DNA of 64,000 nucleotides from Bacillus sp. ISL-18 (GTDB taxonomy: Bacteria; Bacillota; Bacilli; Bacillales; Cytobacillaceae). This document shows positions 9,674 through 18,869 of the stretch, piece by piece (position 1 is the first letter of the stretch; every line of letters begins with the position of its first letter). The notes beneath the pieces were generated by a model. It saw only the letters and a list, made by a program, of their open reading frames with translations. It made no database searches and was not told the DNA's origin. The stretch lies in the NCBI RefSeq assembly GCF_018613415.1, contig NZ_JAGGQG010000002.1, positions 771,438-835,437 of the forward strand, given 5' to 3'. The position numbers were made by a program, and so were the translations under genes.

Positions 9674-10750
9674 TTGAAATTGCGTAAAATTGGAATGGCG
9701 CTTTCTCTAGTTCTTGCTGCTGGAACACTTTTAGGTGCTTGTGGAAAAAGCAATGATACAAGCAAGGGTGGAACAACAGATAAATCAAAAGCATTCTCTG
9801 TAGCAATGGTTACTGACGTTGGCGGTGTAGATGACAAATCATTTAACCAATCAGCTTGGGAAGGTCTTCAGAAATTTGGTAAAGACAATAACATGTCCAA
9901 AGGTAAAGGCGGATATGATTACGTACAATCAAAATCTGACGCTGACTATTCTACTAACTTAAATACACTTGCTCGTCAAAATTTCAGCTTAGTATTTGGT
10001 ATTGGTTATTTAATGCAAGGTGCAGTTGAAGAAATTGCTAAGCAGCAAAAAGATAAGCATTTCGCCATTGTTGACTCAGAAGTGAAACAGCCTAACGTTG
10101 CTAGTATTCTATTTAAAGAACAAGAAGCTTCATTCCTAGCGGGCGTTGCAGCAGCAATGACAACCAAATCCAACAAGATTGGATTTATTGGCGGTATTGA
10201 AGGTGCTGTTATTGAACGTTTTGAATCAGGATTTGTAGCGGGTGTTAAAGCGGCGAAGCCAGAAGCAACTGTTGACATTCAATATGCGGGTGCATTTGAT
10301 AAAGCAGAACTTGGCCAATCTATCGCTTCAAAAATGTACTCTTCCGGCGCAGATGTCGTTTTCCACGCAGCTGGTGGAACCGGTGTTGGTTTATTTAAAG
10401 AAGCTAATGACCTTAAGAAAAAAGATCCATCTCGTGAGATTTGGGCAATCGGGGTAGACAGTGATCAAGCTAATATGGGTCCAGATGTTGTTTTAACTTC
10501 CGCTCTTAAACGAGTAGACAATGCTGTTATAGACGTTTCTACAAAAGCAAAAAATGGTAATTTCCCTGGCGGAAAAGTTGCCTTATACGGTCTTGCTGAA
10601 GACGGTGTTGGTTTATCACCAATCAATAGCAAAGCACCAAATAAAGCCGCTATTGAAACTGCTGTCAAAGAATGGACGGACAAAATTAAAGCGGGTACTG
10701 TAAAAGTTCCTGGTACTCGTGCAGAATTAAAAACATTTAGCGCAAAATAA
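9674..10750 (+). CDS. nupN: BMP-family nucleoside-binding lipoprotein (NupN-like)
   Basis: Extracellular substrate-binding lipoprotein of a nucleoside ABC importer; B. subtilis NupN handles guanosine and other purine nucleosides. The 358-residue protein has a lipoprotein signal peptide with lipobox LGAC (Cys23), then the Bmp fold with VAMVTDVGGVDDKSFNQSAW near the mature N-terminus. TTG start with AGGGGG upstream. A hairpin follows before the ATPase gene, which would favour more lipoprotein than membrane components. Confidence 0.9.
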   Translation: MKLRKIGMALSLVLAAGTLLGACGKSNDTSKGGTTDKSKAFSVAMVTDVGGVDDKSFNQSAWEGLQKFGKDNNMSKGKGGYDYVQSKSDADYSTNLNTLARQNFSLVFGIGYLMQGAVEEIAKQQKDKHFAIVDSEVKQPNVASILFKEQEASFLAGVAAAMTTKSNKIGFIGGIEGAVIERFESGFVAGVKAAKPEATVDIQYAGAFDKAELGQSIASKMYSSGADVVFHAAGGTGVGLFKEANDLKKKDPSREIWAIGVDSDQANMGPDVVLTSALKRVDNAVIDVSTKAKNGNFPGGKVALYGLAEDGVGLSPINSKAPNKAAIETAVKEWTDKIKAGTVKVPGTRAELKTFSAK

Positions 10751-10756
10751 TAATAA

Positions 10757-10797
10757 AGGGGAATAAGCTGGCCTTGCTGCCTGCTTATTCCTTCTTA
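10757..10797 (+). terminator. Hairpin between nupN and nupO (partial terminator or mRNA stabiliser)
   Basis: GGGAATAAGC pairs with GCTTATTCC, but the tail CTTCTT is T-poor, so read-through into nupOPQ is expected. Confidence 0.5.
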
Positions 10798-10950
10798 ATG
10801 AAATCCTAACTGAAGTGTAGAAGCATATTCTACCTTTCATTTAAGATTTTAGTGGGGAGGAATCCCTGTTTTTTTAAAAATCTGAAAGGTCTGACCTCTT
10901 ACTACTATTGGTCAAATTTTCCTTTTATCTTATCGCAGGGAGTGAGAAAG

Positions 10951-12486
10951 ATGGATTTTGTAATTGAAATGCTCAACATTCGTAAAGAATTTGGCGGTTT
11001 CGTTGCGAATGATAATATTACCCTTCAGTTAAAGAAGGGCGAAATTCATGCATTACTTGGTGAAAATGGTGCAGGTAAATCCACCTTAATGAACGTACTT
11101 TTTGGGCTATATCAACCGGAGCAAGGTGAAATTCGTGTCAAAGGGAAACCTGTGAAAATCACCAACCCTAACATTGCAAATGATCTAGGAATAGGTATGG
11201 TGCACCAGCACTTTATGCTTGTCGATACTTTTACGGTAACAGAAAATATTATACTTGGCAGAGAAATCACAACTGGCGGAAGAATAGATCTTAAAAAGGC
11301 AGAAAAAGAGGTTCGTGAAATTTCTGAACGTTATGGTCTAGCAGTTGATCCGCAAGCAAAGATATCTGATATTTCCGTGGGAATGCAGCAAAGGGTCGAA
11401 ATTCTAAAAACTTTATACCGTGGTGCGGAGATCGTCATTTTTGATGAACCTTCTGCTGTACTTACGCCTCAGGAAATTAAAGAACTTATGCAAATTATGA
11501 AAACGCTTATAAAAGAAGGTAAATCTATTATTCTCATTACCCACAAATTGAAAGAGATTATGGAAGTGGCTGACCGCTGTACGGTCATCCGTAAAGGTAA
11601 AGGGATCGGTACCGTTAATGTAAGTGAAACAAATCCTAACGAACTGGCGAGCTTAATGGTTGGACGTGAAGTGGTCTTTAAAACAGAAAAGACTGAAGCA
11701 AAACCACAACAAGACGTCCTATCTGTTCAAAATTTAGTTGTAAAAGATCCACGCGGCATTAATATTGTCAACGATTTAAATCTAAGTGTGAAAGCTGGTG
11801 AAATTGTTGGTATCGCCGGGATTGATGGTAATGGGCAAACTGAATTAATTGAAGCCATTACCGGATTACGAAAGGCAGAAAGCGGCAGCATTAAATTAAA
11901 CGGAAAAGAACTAATTAACCAAACACCACGCAAGATTACAGAATCAGGGGTTGGCCATATCCCGCAGGACCGTCATAAACATGGACTGGTTTTAAACTTT
12001 CCAATAGGCGAGAACATGGTGTTGCAAACGTATAATAAAAAGCCATTCTCAAAAGGCGGAGTCCTAAACTTTAAAGAAATTTATAAAAAAGCGCGAACTT
12101 TAATTAGTGAGTTTGATGTTCGAACACCAACCGAATATACTTTGGCTCGTGCCTTATCCGGCGGTAATCAGCAAAAGGCGATTATTGGCCGAGAGGTCGA
12201 TCGGAATCCGGATCTGTTAATTGCAGCACAGCCTACACGCGGCTTGGATGTCGGGGCAATTGAATTTATTCATAAACGTCTGATTGAACAGCGTGACAAT
12301 GGTAAAGCCGTTTTACTCGTTTCATTTGAATTGGATGAAATTCTAAACGTAAGTGACCGAATTGCTGTTATCTATGAGGGGAAGATCGTTGCTATCGTCA
12401 ATCCTAAAGAAACATCGGAGCAGGAGCTTGGCTTGTTGATGGCTGGGTCAAATAGAAAGGAAGCAGGTGAACACTCCCATGCTTAA
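10951..12486 (+). CDS. nupO: Nucleoside ABC transporter ATPase (NupO-like)
   Basis: Duplicated ABC ATPase of 511 residues that energises nucleoside import. The first half has Walker A GENGAGKST, a degenerate signature SVGMQQRVE and Walker B IVIFDEPSAVLT. The second half has a degenerate Walker A GIDGNGQTE, signature LSGGNQQKA and AAQPTRGLD. This sugar/nucleoside-type layout has one competent site. The ATG at 10951 is preceded by AGGGAGTGAG; the frame is open 33 codons further upstream, but that part is not family-like. It overlaps the start of nupP. Confidence 0.92.
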   Translation: MDFVIEMLNIRKEFGGFVANDNITLQLKKGEIHALLGENGAGKSTLMNVLFGLYQPEQGEIRVKGKPVKITNPNIANDLGIGMVHQHFMLVDTFTVTENIILGREITTGGRIDLKKAEKEVREISERYGLAVDPQAKISDISVGMQQRVEILKTLYRGAEIVIFDEPSAVLTPQEIKELMQIMKTLIKEGKSIILITHKLKEIMEVADRCTVIRKGKGIGTVNVSETNPNELASLMVGREVVFKTEKTEAKPQQDVLSVQNLVVKDPRGINIVNDLNLSVKAGEIVGIAGIDGNGQTELIEAITGLRKAESGSIKLNGKELINQTPRKITESGVGHIPQDRHKHGLVLNFPIGENMVLQTYNKKPFSKGGVLNFKEIYKKARTLISEFDVRTPTEYTLARALSGGNQQKAIIGREVDRNPDLLIAAQPTRGLDVGAIEFIHKRLIEQRDNGKAVLLVSFELDEILNVSDRIAVIYEGKIVAIVNPKETSEQELGLLMAGSNRKEAGEHSHA

Positions 12487-13525
12487 ACGCTTTAATAGTA
12501 TTTTAACACCGATTATTTCTGTTTTATTAGGTATTATTGTTGGTACCATTATTATGGTTATCAGCGGTTATGATCCTGTGGCAGCTTTCTCGGCCCTCTG
12601 GAATGGGGCTTTTGGTGAGTCTTATTATATAGGGGAATCGATCAGACAAGTTACACCTTATATTCTTGCTGGTTTAGCGGTTGCATTTGCCTTCCGTGTA
12701 GGCTTGTTTAATATCGGGGTAGAAGGACAATTTCTCGTCGGCTGGCTTGCGGCAGTGTGGGTGGGAGTAGCCTTTGATCTTCCAAAAGTTATTCATCTAC
12801 CACTTGCCATTTTAGCGGCCATGGCAGCAGGGGCTTTGTGGGCATTCATTCCTGGTTTTTTAAAAGCTCGTTTCCGCGTTCATGAAGTAATCGTAACAAT
12901 TATGATGAACTATATTGCCTTACATGTTTCCAATTACATTATTAAAAATATCATTACCGATAATAAAGATAAAACCGATATGATTAAGGAATCTGCATCC
13001 TTAAGATCTGACTGGTTACAAAGTATTACGGATTATTCACGGCTCCATTGGGGTATTGTAATTGCCATTATTGGTTGTATTGTTATGTGGTTTTTACTTG
13101 AAAGAACAACAAGAGGATTTGAATTACGTGCTGTTGGTTTTAACCAGCATGCGGCTCATTACGCAGGAATGAGTGTAAATAAAAATATTATCCTTTCTAT
13201 GGTTATTGCTGGTGCTTTTGCTGGATTGGCAGGATCAATGGAAGGATTAGGTACTTTCGGCTATGCGACAGTAAAAGGCGGTTTCACTGGTGTCGGATTT
13301 GATGGGATTGCGGTTGCCTTACTTGGTGCCAATACCTCATTAGGTGTATTTTTCGCGGCATTACTATTTGGTTCATTAAAAGTAGGGGCATTGAATATGC
13401 CGCTTGAGGCCGGTGTTCCCAATGAACTAGTTGATATCATTATTGCCTTGATTGTATTCTTTGTTGCTTCAAGTTATATAATAAGGGTATTTCTTGACCG
13501 ATTTAGTAAAAAGGAGGTGAAGTAA
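12467..13525 (+). CDS. nupP: Nucleoside ABC transporter permease (NupP-like)
   Basis: A 352-residue membrane permease of the BPD_transp_2 family with about nine to ten hydrophobic helices. The start is either GTG 12467 (GAAAGGA upstream) or ATG 12479 (AGGTG upstream); both lie inside or near the end of nupO, indicating coupled translation. The segment FRVGLFNIGVEGQF is the family signature. It pairs with nupQ to form the membrane channel. Confidence 0.9.
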   Translation: MNTPMLKRFNSILTPIISVLLGIIVGTIIMVISGYDPVAAFSALWNGAFGESYYIGESIRQVTPYILAGLAVAFAFRVGLFNIGVEGQFLVGWLAAVWVGVAFDLPKVIHLPLAILAAMAAGALWAFIPGFLKARFRVHEVIVTIMMNYIALHVSNYIIKNIITDNKDKTDMIKESASLRSDWLQSITDYSRLHWGIVIAIIGCIVMWFLLERTTRGFELRAVGFNQHAAHYAGMSVNKNIILSMVIAGAFAGLAGSMEGLGTFGYATVKGGFTGVGFDGIAVALLGANTSLGVFFAALLFGSLKVGALNMPLEAGVPNELVDIIIALIVFFVASSYIIRVFLDRFSKKEVK

Positions 13526-13526
13526 G

Positions 13527-14486
13527 TTGAGCTTAATGGAAATTTTAATCATCGTCGTTCCATCCACATTGTTATGGGCAGCTCCTCTTGTCTTCACTGC
13601 ATTAGGCGGTATTTTTTCAGAGCGTTCAGGTGTTGTAAACATTGGTCTTGAGGGTTTAATGGTAATCGGGGCATTTACTGCGATTGTTTTCAATCTTACC
13701 TTTGTCGACACGTTTGGAAGCTTAACTCCATGGCTTGCGATCATTGTTGCTATGGTTGCAGGTGCGATCTTTTCATTGTTACATGCGGTTGCAGCCATCA
13801 CTTTCCGTGCTGACCATACCGTTTCCGGTGTGGCGATAAACTTATTAGCAACAGGTTTAACCTTGTTCCTTGTCAAGCTTATCTATGATAAGGGTGAAAC
13901 AGATATTATCAACAAAGGTTTTAACAAAATTGATATTCCAGTTTTAAAAGATATCCCGATTATTGGGGAAATATTCTTCCAAAACACTTATTGGACATCA
14001 TTCCTTGCTATTATTGTGGCAATTATCGTTTGGTACATTGTCTATAAAACACCATTTGGTCTTCGTCTTCGTTCTGTTGGGGAACATCCAATGGCGGCAG
14101 ATACAATGGGGATTAACGTGACAAAAATGCGTTACCTAGGTGTAATCATTTCAGGAGCATTAGGTGGAATCGGCGGCGGAGTTTACGCTCAATCGATTAC
14201 CTCTAACTTCAGCCACTCTACGATCAGTGGTCAAGGTTTTATGGCAATCGCAGCGATGATTTTTGGTAAATGGCATCCACTTGGTGCAATGGGTGCAGCG
14301 ATTTTCTTTGGTTTTGCTCAAAGTATCAGTATCATCGGTTCAAGTTTACCGTTCTTAAAAGAAATTCCAAATGTCTACTTGTTAATTGCTCCATATGTAT
14401 TAACCATCCTTGCTTTAACCGGATTTATCGGCCGTGCCGATGCTCCGAAAGCAAGTGGTACCCATTATATTAAAGGCAGTCGGTAA
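13527..14486 (+). CDS. nupQ: Nucleoside ABC transporter permease (NupQ-like)
   Basis: Second permease, 319 residues, with about eight to nine hydrophobic helices and the segment FSERSGVVNIGLEGLM equivalent to that in NupP. TTG start one base after the nupP stop, served by AAGGAGGTGA. Last gene of the transporter operon, followed by a strong terminator. Confidence 0.9.
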   Translation: MSLMEILIIVVPSTLLWAAPLVFTALGGIFSERSGVVNIGLEGLMVIGAFTAIVFNLTFVDTFGSLTPWLAIIVAMVAGAIFSLLHAVAAITFRADHTVSGVAINLLATGLTLFLVKLIYDKGETDIINKGFNKIDIPVLKDIPIIGEIFFQNTYWTSFLAIIVAIIVWYIVYKTPFGLRLRSVGEHPMAADTMGINVTKMRYLGVIISGALGGIGGGVYAQSITSNFSHSTISGQGFMAIAAMIFGKWHPLGAMGAAIFFGFAQSISIIGSSLPFLKEIPNVYLLIAPYVLTILALTGFIGRADAPKASGTHYIKGSR

Positions 14487-14490
14487 ATGG

Positions 14491-14524
14491 AAGAGCTCTC
14501 AGTTAAATGAGAGCTCTTTTTTTA
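14491..14524 (+). terminator. Terminator of the nup operon
   Basis: AAGAGCTCTCA pairs with TGAGAGCTCTT, followed by a run of T. The GC-rich dispersed element begins immediately after it. Confidence 0.88.
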
Positions 14525-14526
14525 AT

Positions 14527-14703
14527 GGCTGTGTAAATCTTGAATGTTGATTTCCGCTCCAGGCGGCTTCGCTTTCCGCGGGCGTGCCGGGGAGCCTCCT
14601 CGGCGCACTTGCGCCTGTTGGGTCTCCCCTGCCCCGTACTCCCGCAGGAGTCTTCGCCGCCTTCCGCTCCAATCACATGCTGAAAATTAACAGTAACCTT
14701 TAA
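14527..14703. repeat. GC-rich dispersed palindromic element, copy 1
   Basis: A GC-rich block in otherwise AT-rich DNA, flanked by AATGTTGAT-type ends and containing several internal dyads (CGGGGAGCCTCCTCGGCG, CTCCCGCAGGAG). It is close to base-for-base repeated at 50376-50552 in the same orientation, including the flank ending CAGTA-CCTTTA. Frames across it on either strand are composition artefacts. The rest of the gap to ymfF (14704-14854) is AT-rich with no clear signal. Confidence 0.85.
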
Positions 14704-14854
14704 CACAACTTTTTTAATAAATAAGCGTAATTTCTTGTATTGTACGGGCTTGGCAAATTATAGTAAGAAGTATAGGTATTTTTACAAAAGGAAAAGATAT
14801 AAAGAAAAATGTTTACATATTATAAGTAAGCCCTTTAGAAAAAGGAGGATTACA

Positions 14855-16135
14855 ATGGACTCAACTGCAGAAAAAATCACAGAATTGCAGGGTTATAAAC
14901 TCCATGTGATTGCAACTGAAAAGTATAAGACCAATACATTCGTTTGGCGAATGAAAGCACCTTTAACAAAAGAAGATGTAACGAAACGGGCCCTGCTTCC
15001 GCATGTATTACAAAGCAGCTCAGCCAAACATACATCTACAACAGCATTACGCTCTTATTTAGATGAGCTTTACGGTGCAACTCTTTATGTTGATTTGGCT
15101 AAAAAAGGTGAATATCATGTGATGAGTGTATCCTTAGAAATTGCCAATGAAAAATTTTTAAGTGACCCAGCCCCGCTGTTAAAAAAAGGATTTGAACTGT
15201 TATCAGAAATTTTAACGAATCCAAATGCAAGCGGAAATGCCTTTGACCGGGATACAGTGGAAAAGGAAAAAAGAGTCCTTAAATCTCGGATTCAATCTGT
15301 TTTCGATGATAAAATGCGCTATTCGAGTGTCCGCCTATTAGAAGAAATGTGTAAAGATGAACCGTATGCCCTCCAGGTTAATGGGGAAGCCAGCGATGTT
15401 GATGCAATCACACCGGAAAATTTATATGAATATTATCAAAAGGCCTTTTCAGAAGATGAAATGGACCTTTATGTAATTGGTGATGTGAAAGAAGAGGAAG
15501 TAAAACAACTAGCAGGCCAGTTACTACAGTTTGAAAATCGTACCCCGAAAAAAATTCAAACTGAAAAGTCAGCCCCTAGATCGAATGTGAATGAAGTAAA
15601 AGAAGTACAGGATGTAAAACAAGGTAAGTTAAATATCGGGTACAGGACAAATATTGTTTATGGAGATCCTGATTATTTTGCTCTTCAAGTATTTAATGGG
15701 GTTTTTGGCGGCTTTTCACATTCTAAACTATTTATTAATGTTCGTGAAAAGGCAAGTCTTGCTTATTATGCGGCTAGCCGGCTTGAGAGCCATAAAGGCC
15801 TAATGCTGGTCATGTCAGGGATTGATTTGAAAAACTATGACCAGGCAGTCGGAATCATTCATGAACAGATGGATGCGATGAAAAAGGGCGATTTTACCGA
15901 CCAAGAATTAGAGCAGACCAAAGCCGTTATCCAAAATCAAATTATGGAGACAGTGGACACGGCCAGAGGCCTAACCGAAATTCTTTATCATAATGTGGTT
16001 GCAGATACGACGATTTCTCTTGATACCTGGATGAATGAAATGAATAAAGTGACAAAGGAAGAAATCACAGCTGTGGCAGAAAAGATTCAGCTTGATACGA
16101 TTTATTTCTTAACGGGAACGGAGGCGGGCAAATAA
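14855..16135 (+). CDS. ymfF: M16-family peptidase-like protein YmfF (non-catalytic partner)
   Basis: A 426-residue M16 (insulinase-fold) protein. The HxxEH zinc motif is absent where it should be (the region reads LPHVLQSSSAKH), so it is probably the inactive half of a pair with YmfH. The start is ATG 14855 with AAAGGAGG eight bases upstream; the frame is open 40 codons further but that part is lysine-rich and unconserved. Its stop codon overlaps the ymfH ATG by one base. Confidence 0.88.
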   Translation: MDSTAEKITELQGYKLHVIATEKYKTNTFVWRMKAPLTKEDVTKRALLPHVLQSSSAKHTSTTALRSYLDELYGATLYVDLAKKGEYHVMSVSLEIANEKFLSDPAPLLKKGFELLSEILTNPNASGNAFDRDTVEKEKRVLKSRIQSVFDDKMRYSSVRLLEEMCKDEPYALQVNGEASDVDAITPENLYEYYQKAFSEDEMDLYVIGDVKEEEVKQLAGQLLQFENRTPKKIQTEKSAPRSNVNEVKEVQDVKQGKLNIGYRTNIVYGDPDYFALQVFNGVFGGFSHSKLFINVREKASLAYYAASRLESHKGLMLVMSGIDLKNYDQAVGIIHEQMDAMKKGDFTDQELEQTKAVIQNQIMETVDTARGLTEILYHNVVADTTISLDTWMNEMNKVTKEEITAVAEKIQLDTIYFLTGTEAGK

Positions 16136-17427
16136 TGGAGAAAATTACGTTTGACCAGCTTCAAGAAGAACTTTTTCATGAAAAAATGTCTAATGGCTTA
16201 AATGTATATATCCTGCCAAAGAAAGGTTTTAATAAAACCTATTGTACCTTTACAACCAAATACGGTTCGGTAGACAATACCTTTGTGCCGCTAGGCAAAG
16301 ACGAGTATGTCAAGGTCCCAGATGGGATTGCCCACTTTCTAGAGCATAAACTGTTCGAAAAAGAAGATGGCGATGTGTTCCAGCAGTTTAGCCGTCAAGG
16401 AGCATCGGCCAATGCGTTTACATCGTTTACGCGGACGGCTTATTTATTTTCTAGTACGTCTGATGTCGAAAAAAACTTAGAAACACTGATTGATTTTGTC
16501 CAGAGCCCTTATTTCTCCGAAAAAACGGTCGAAAAGGAAAAAGGAATCATTGGTCAGGAAATTACCATGTATGATGATAATCCTGATTGGCGGTTATACT
16601 TTGGTTTAATCCAGAATTTATATCAAAATCATCCAGTGAAAATTGATATTGCTGGTACCATTGAGTCGATTGCGGAGATTGATAAAGATTGGCTGTATGA
16701 GTGTTACAATACCTTTTATCACCCAAGCAATATGCTATTATTTATTGTTGGTCCTGTTGACCCGGAAAAAATAATGACGCAAGTGAGAGATAACCAGGCC
16801 AAAAAAGATTATAAGGCGATGCCGGAGATTAAACGGAAATTTGAAGAGGAGCCGCCGCAGGCTGCTGAAAAGAAACAGGTTCTTCAAATGAATGTGCAAA
16901 CTTCCAAATCTCTCTTAGGAATTAAAGCCCTTCATGTGGATCAGACAGGTGAAGTGCTGCTTAAAAACGAGCTAACCATGAATGTGCTGCTTGATTTATT
17001 GTTTGGAAAAAGTTCGGATAACTATACTAAGCTTTATGACGAGGGTCTTGTCGATGAAACTTTTTCCTATGACTATACGCAGGAACAAGGCTTTGGCTTT
17101 GCGATGATTGGAGGAGATACGGCGGAGCCGGATAAACTCTCTGACAGTCTGAAACAAATGCTTCTTGATGCCAAACAAGGCAGTGTGTTTAATGAGGAAC
17201 AGTTAGTAAGAGCGAAAAAGAAGAAAATCGGTGCCTTCCTGCGAGCTGTGAATTCACCTGAATATATTGCCAACCAGTTTACTCGGTATGCGTTTAATGA
17301 TATGAATTTATTCGACGTTGTGCCAACGCTCGAAAAGATAACCCTGCAGGACTTACAAACGTTAGCTTCTGAAGTGATTTCAGAGGAACGATTTTCGGTA
17401 TGCCAAGTGATCCCGAAACAAAAGTAG
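16135..17427 (+). CDS. ymfH: Zinc M16 peptidase YmfH
   Basis: Predicted metallopeptidase of 430 residues with an intact inverted zinc motif HFLEH (67-71) and a later EKGIIGQEI segment supplying the third ligand. It is the active partner of YmfF, translated by overlap. Related pairs process small peptides (AlbE/AlbF in subtilosin maturation, for example), but this pair's substrate is not known. Confidence 0.9.
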   Translation: MEKITFDQLQEELFHEKMSNGLNVYILPKKGFNKTYCTFTTKYGSVDNTFVPLGKDEYVKVPDGIAHFLEHKLFEKEDGDVFQQFSRQGASANAFTSFTRTAYLFSSTSDVEKNLETLIDFVQSPYFSEKTVEKEKGIIGQEITMYDDNPDWRLYFGLIQNLYQNHPVKIDIAGTIESIAEIDKDWLYECYNTFYHPSNMLLFIVGPVDPEKIMTQVRDNQAKKDYKAMPEIKRKFEEEPPQAAEKKQVLQMNVQTSKSLLGIKALHVDQTGEVLLKNELTMNVLLDLLFGKSSDNYTKLYDEGLVDETFSYDYTQEQGFGFAMIGGDTAEPDKLSDSLKQMLLDAKQGSVFNEEQLVRAKKKKIGAFLRAVNSPEYIANQFTRYAFNDMNLFDVVPTLEKITLQDLQTLASEVISEERFSVCQVIPKQK

Positions 17428-17430
17428 GCG

Positions 17431-17458
17431 AGGAAGCGTCGTAACCCGGCGCTTCTTT
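17431..17458 (+). terminator. Weak terminator-like hairpin after ymfH
   Basis: GAAGCGTCG pairs with CGGCGCTTC (one G-T pair) and is followed by only three T residues. Confidence 0.4.
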
Positions 17459-17497
17459 GGCGTTGGAAGGGTGAGAAGTTGTGTTGTGTGGGTTTAC

Positions 17498-17589
17498 TGG
17501 CGGATAGTATTTGGTTAGTGGCGCAAGAGATGAAACACTGGCACAAGAGATAAAATACTAGCGGATAGCAACAAATTAGTGGCGTGTGG
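17498..17589. repeat. Short degenerate tandem repeats, about 20-21 bp each
   Basis: Four units in a row: TGGCGGATAG-type at 17498, TGGCGCAAGAGAT-type at 17519, TGGCACAAGAGAT-type at 17539 and TAGCGGATAG-type at 17559, then a TGGCG start at 17580. The arrangement reads A-B-B-A. It is in the gap between ymfH and ymfI. Confidence 0.6.
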
Positions 17590-17616
17590 GCCTTACTAAA
17601 TGAAAGAGTGATGTAA

Positions 17617-18339
17617 TTGAAAAAATATGTGTTAGTAACGGGAGCAAGTGGAGGAATTGGACAAGCGGTGGCCATGAATTTAGCCGCTAAAGGGTATCAT
17701 TTGTACCTGCATTACAATCAAAACGAACAATCGATCAGGAATTTAATCACCAAGCTTGAATCATATGGCGGTGAATATATCCCCATTCAGGCTGATTTTT
17801 CCACAGCTAATGGTTATCAATCTGTGCTGCCGCAAATCTTTTCCTTAGATGCGATCATCCATTGCGGGGGGAAAAGTCATTATGGTCTGCTGATCGATTT
17901 AAAGCATGACGAAGCCGAAGAGTTAATGAATATTCATGTACTAAATCCCCTGATGCTAACCAAAGAATTATTACCTAAATTAGTATCAAAACGGACAGGG
18001 AATATTATTGTTATTACCTCTATTTGGGGGCAGACAGGTGCTGCTTGTGAAGTAGCTTACTCTGCTGCAAAAGGGGCACAAATTGCCTTTGTAAAAGCGC
18101 TAAGTAAAGAAGTGGCTTTAAATGGAATTCGCGTCAATGCCATTGCTCCAGGCGCTGTGGATACACCCATGATGGAGGCCTTCACCTCTGAAGAACGAGA
18201 GCAAGTTTCATTTGAGATTCCAATGGGACGAATGGCAAAGCCTGCAGAAATTGCTGCCAGTGTCGCCTTTTTACTTTCGGATGAGTCCTCCTATATCACA
18301 GGTCAGGTGTTGTCGGTCAATGGGGGATGGTACACCTAA
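17617..18339 (+). CDS. ymfI: Short-chain dehydrogenase/reductase YmfI
   Basis: A 240-residue Rossmann-fold oxidoreductase. TGASGGIGQA near the N-terminus binds NAD(P)H, and the catalytic YSAAKGA (YxxxK) is at about residues 148-154. The C-terminus SVNGGWYT is typical of FabG-like enzymes. TTG start, weak ribosome site (GAAAGAG). Substrate unknown; it belongs to the conserved ymfF-ymfM block. Confidence 0.85.
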   Translation: MKKYVLVTGASGGIGQAVAMNLAAKGYHLYLHYNQNEQSIRNLITKLESYGGEYIPIQADFSTANGYQSVLPQIFSLDAIIHCGGKSHYGLLIDLKHDEAEELMNIHVLNPLMLTKELLPKLVSKRTGNIIVITSIWGQTGAACEVAYSAAKGAQIAFVKALSKEVALNGIRVNAIAPGAVDTPMMEAFTSEEREQVSFEIPMGRMAKPAEIAASVAFLLSDESSYITGQVLSVNGGWYT

Positions 18340-18421
18340 AAAATATTTCATCGTTTGCAATGAATAGTTCAGGGTCCTTCTTCGCAAAATAACCTTGTAC
18401 TATTCTAAAGGAGGGAATACA

Positions 18422-18679
18422 ATGTCTGTTTTAGAAAACTGGAAACAGTGGGAAGACTTCTTAGCGGATCGTTTACATCATGCACAAAGCGAAGGCATGA
18501 GTGAAGGTGCTGTTAGTAACCTTGCTTTTCAAATTGGTGACTACTTAGCAAACCAGGTAGAGCCTAAAAATGAACAGGAAAGAATTCTTGCAGATCTTTG
18601 GTCTGTTGCGGATAAACAAGAACAGCAAGCAATTGCTAACATGATGGTAAAGTTAATTTCAAATAACGGATCACGCTAA
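18422..18679 (+). CDS. ymfJ: YmfJ, DUF3243 protein
   Basis: An 85-residue acidic helical protein beginning MSVLENWKQWEDFLADRL, matching the DUF3243 family that occupies this position in Bacillus. The start is ATG with AAAGGAGGG upstream. No catalytic or membrane features are seen; function unknown. A strong terminator follows. Confidence 0.82.
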   Translation: MSVLENWKQWEDFLADRLHHAQSEGMSEGAVSNLAFQIGDYLANQVEPKNEQERILADLWSVADKQEQQAIANMMVKLISNNGSR

Positions 18680-18680
18680 G

Positions 18681-18712
18681 AGAGAGGGACCTAAGGGTCT
18701 CCTCTCTTTTTG
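18681..18712 (+). terminator. Terminator after ymfJ
   Basis: AGAGAGGGACC pairs with GGTCTCCTCTCT, with T residues following. Confidence 0.85.
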
Positions 18713-18869
18713 GTTTTTGCAAACATTATTGTCTCTCCGCTTAGATTTTTAATAAATATGTCATATTCATTGTTTTTCCTTTCATCTTCTATCAAAATCA
18801 TTTATTATAAGGTTTAGACGTGACAGTGTAAAAAATTTGTCGAAACTTCTTTTTGGGGGTTTTTTATTA

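Noticed and set aside
14503..14706. Open frames on the minus strand over the GC-rich element, seen again at 50226-50604.
   Set aside because: They arise from the base composition of the repeat and are not supported by starts or ribosome sites.
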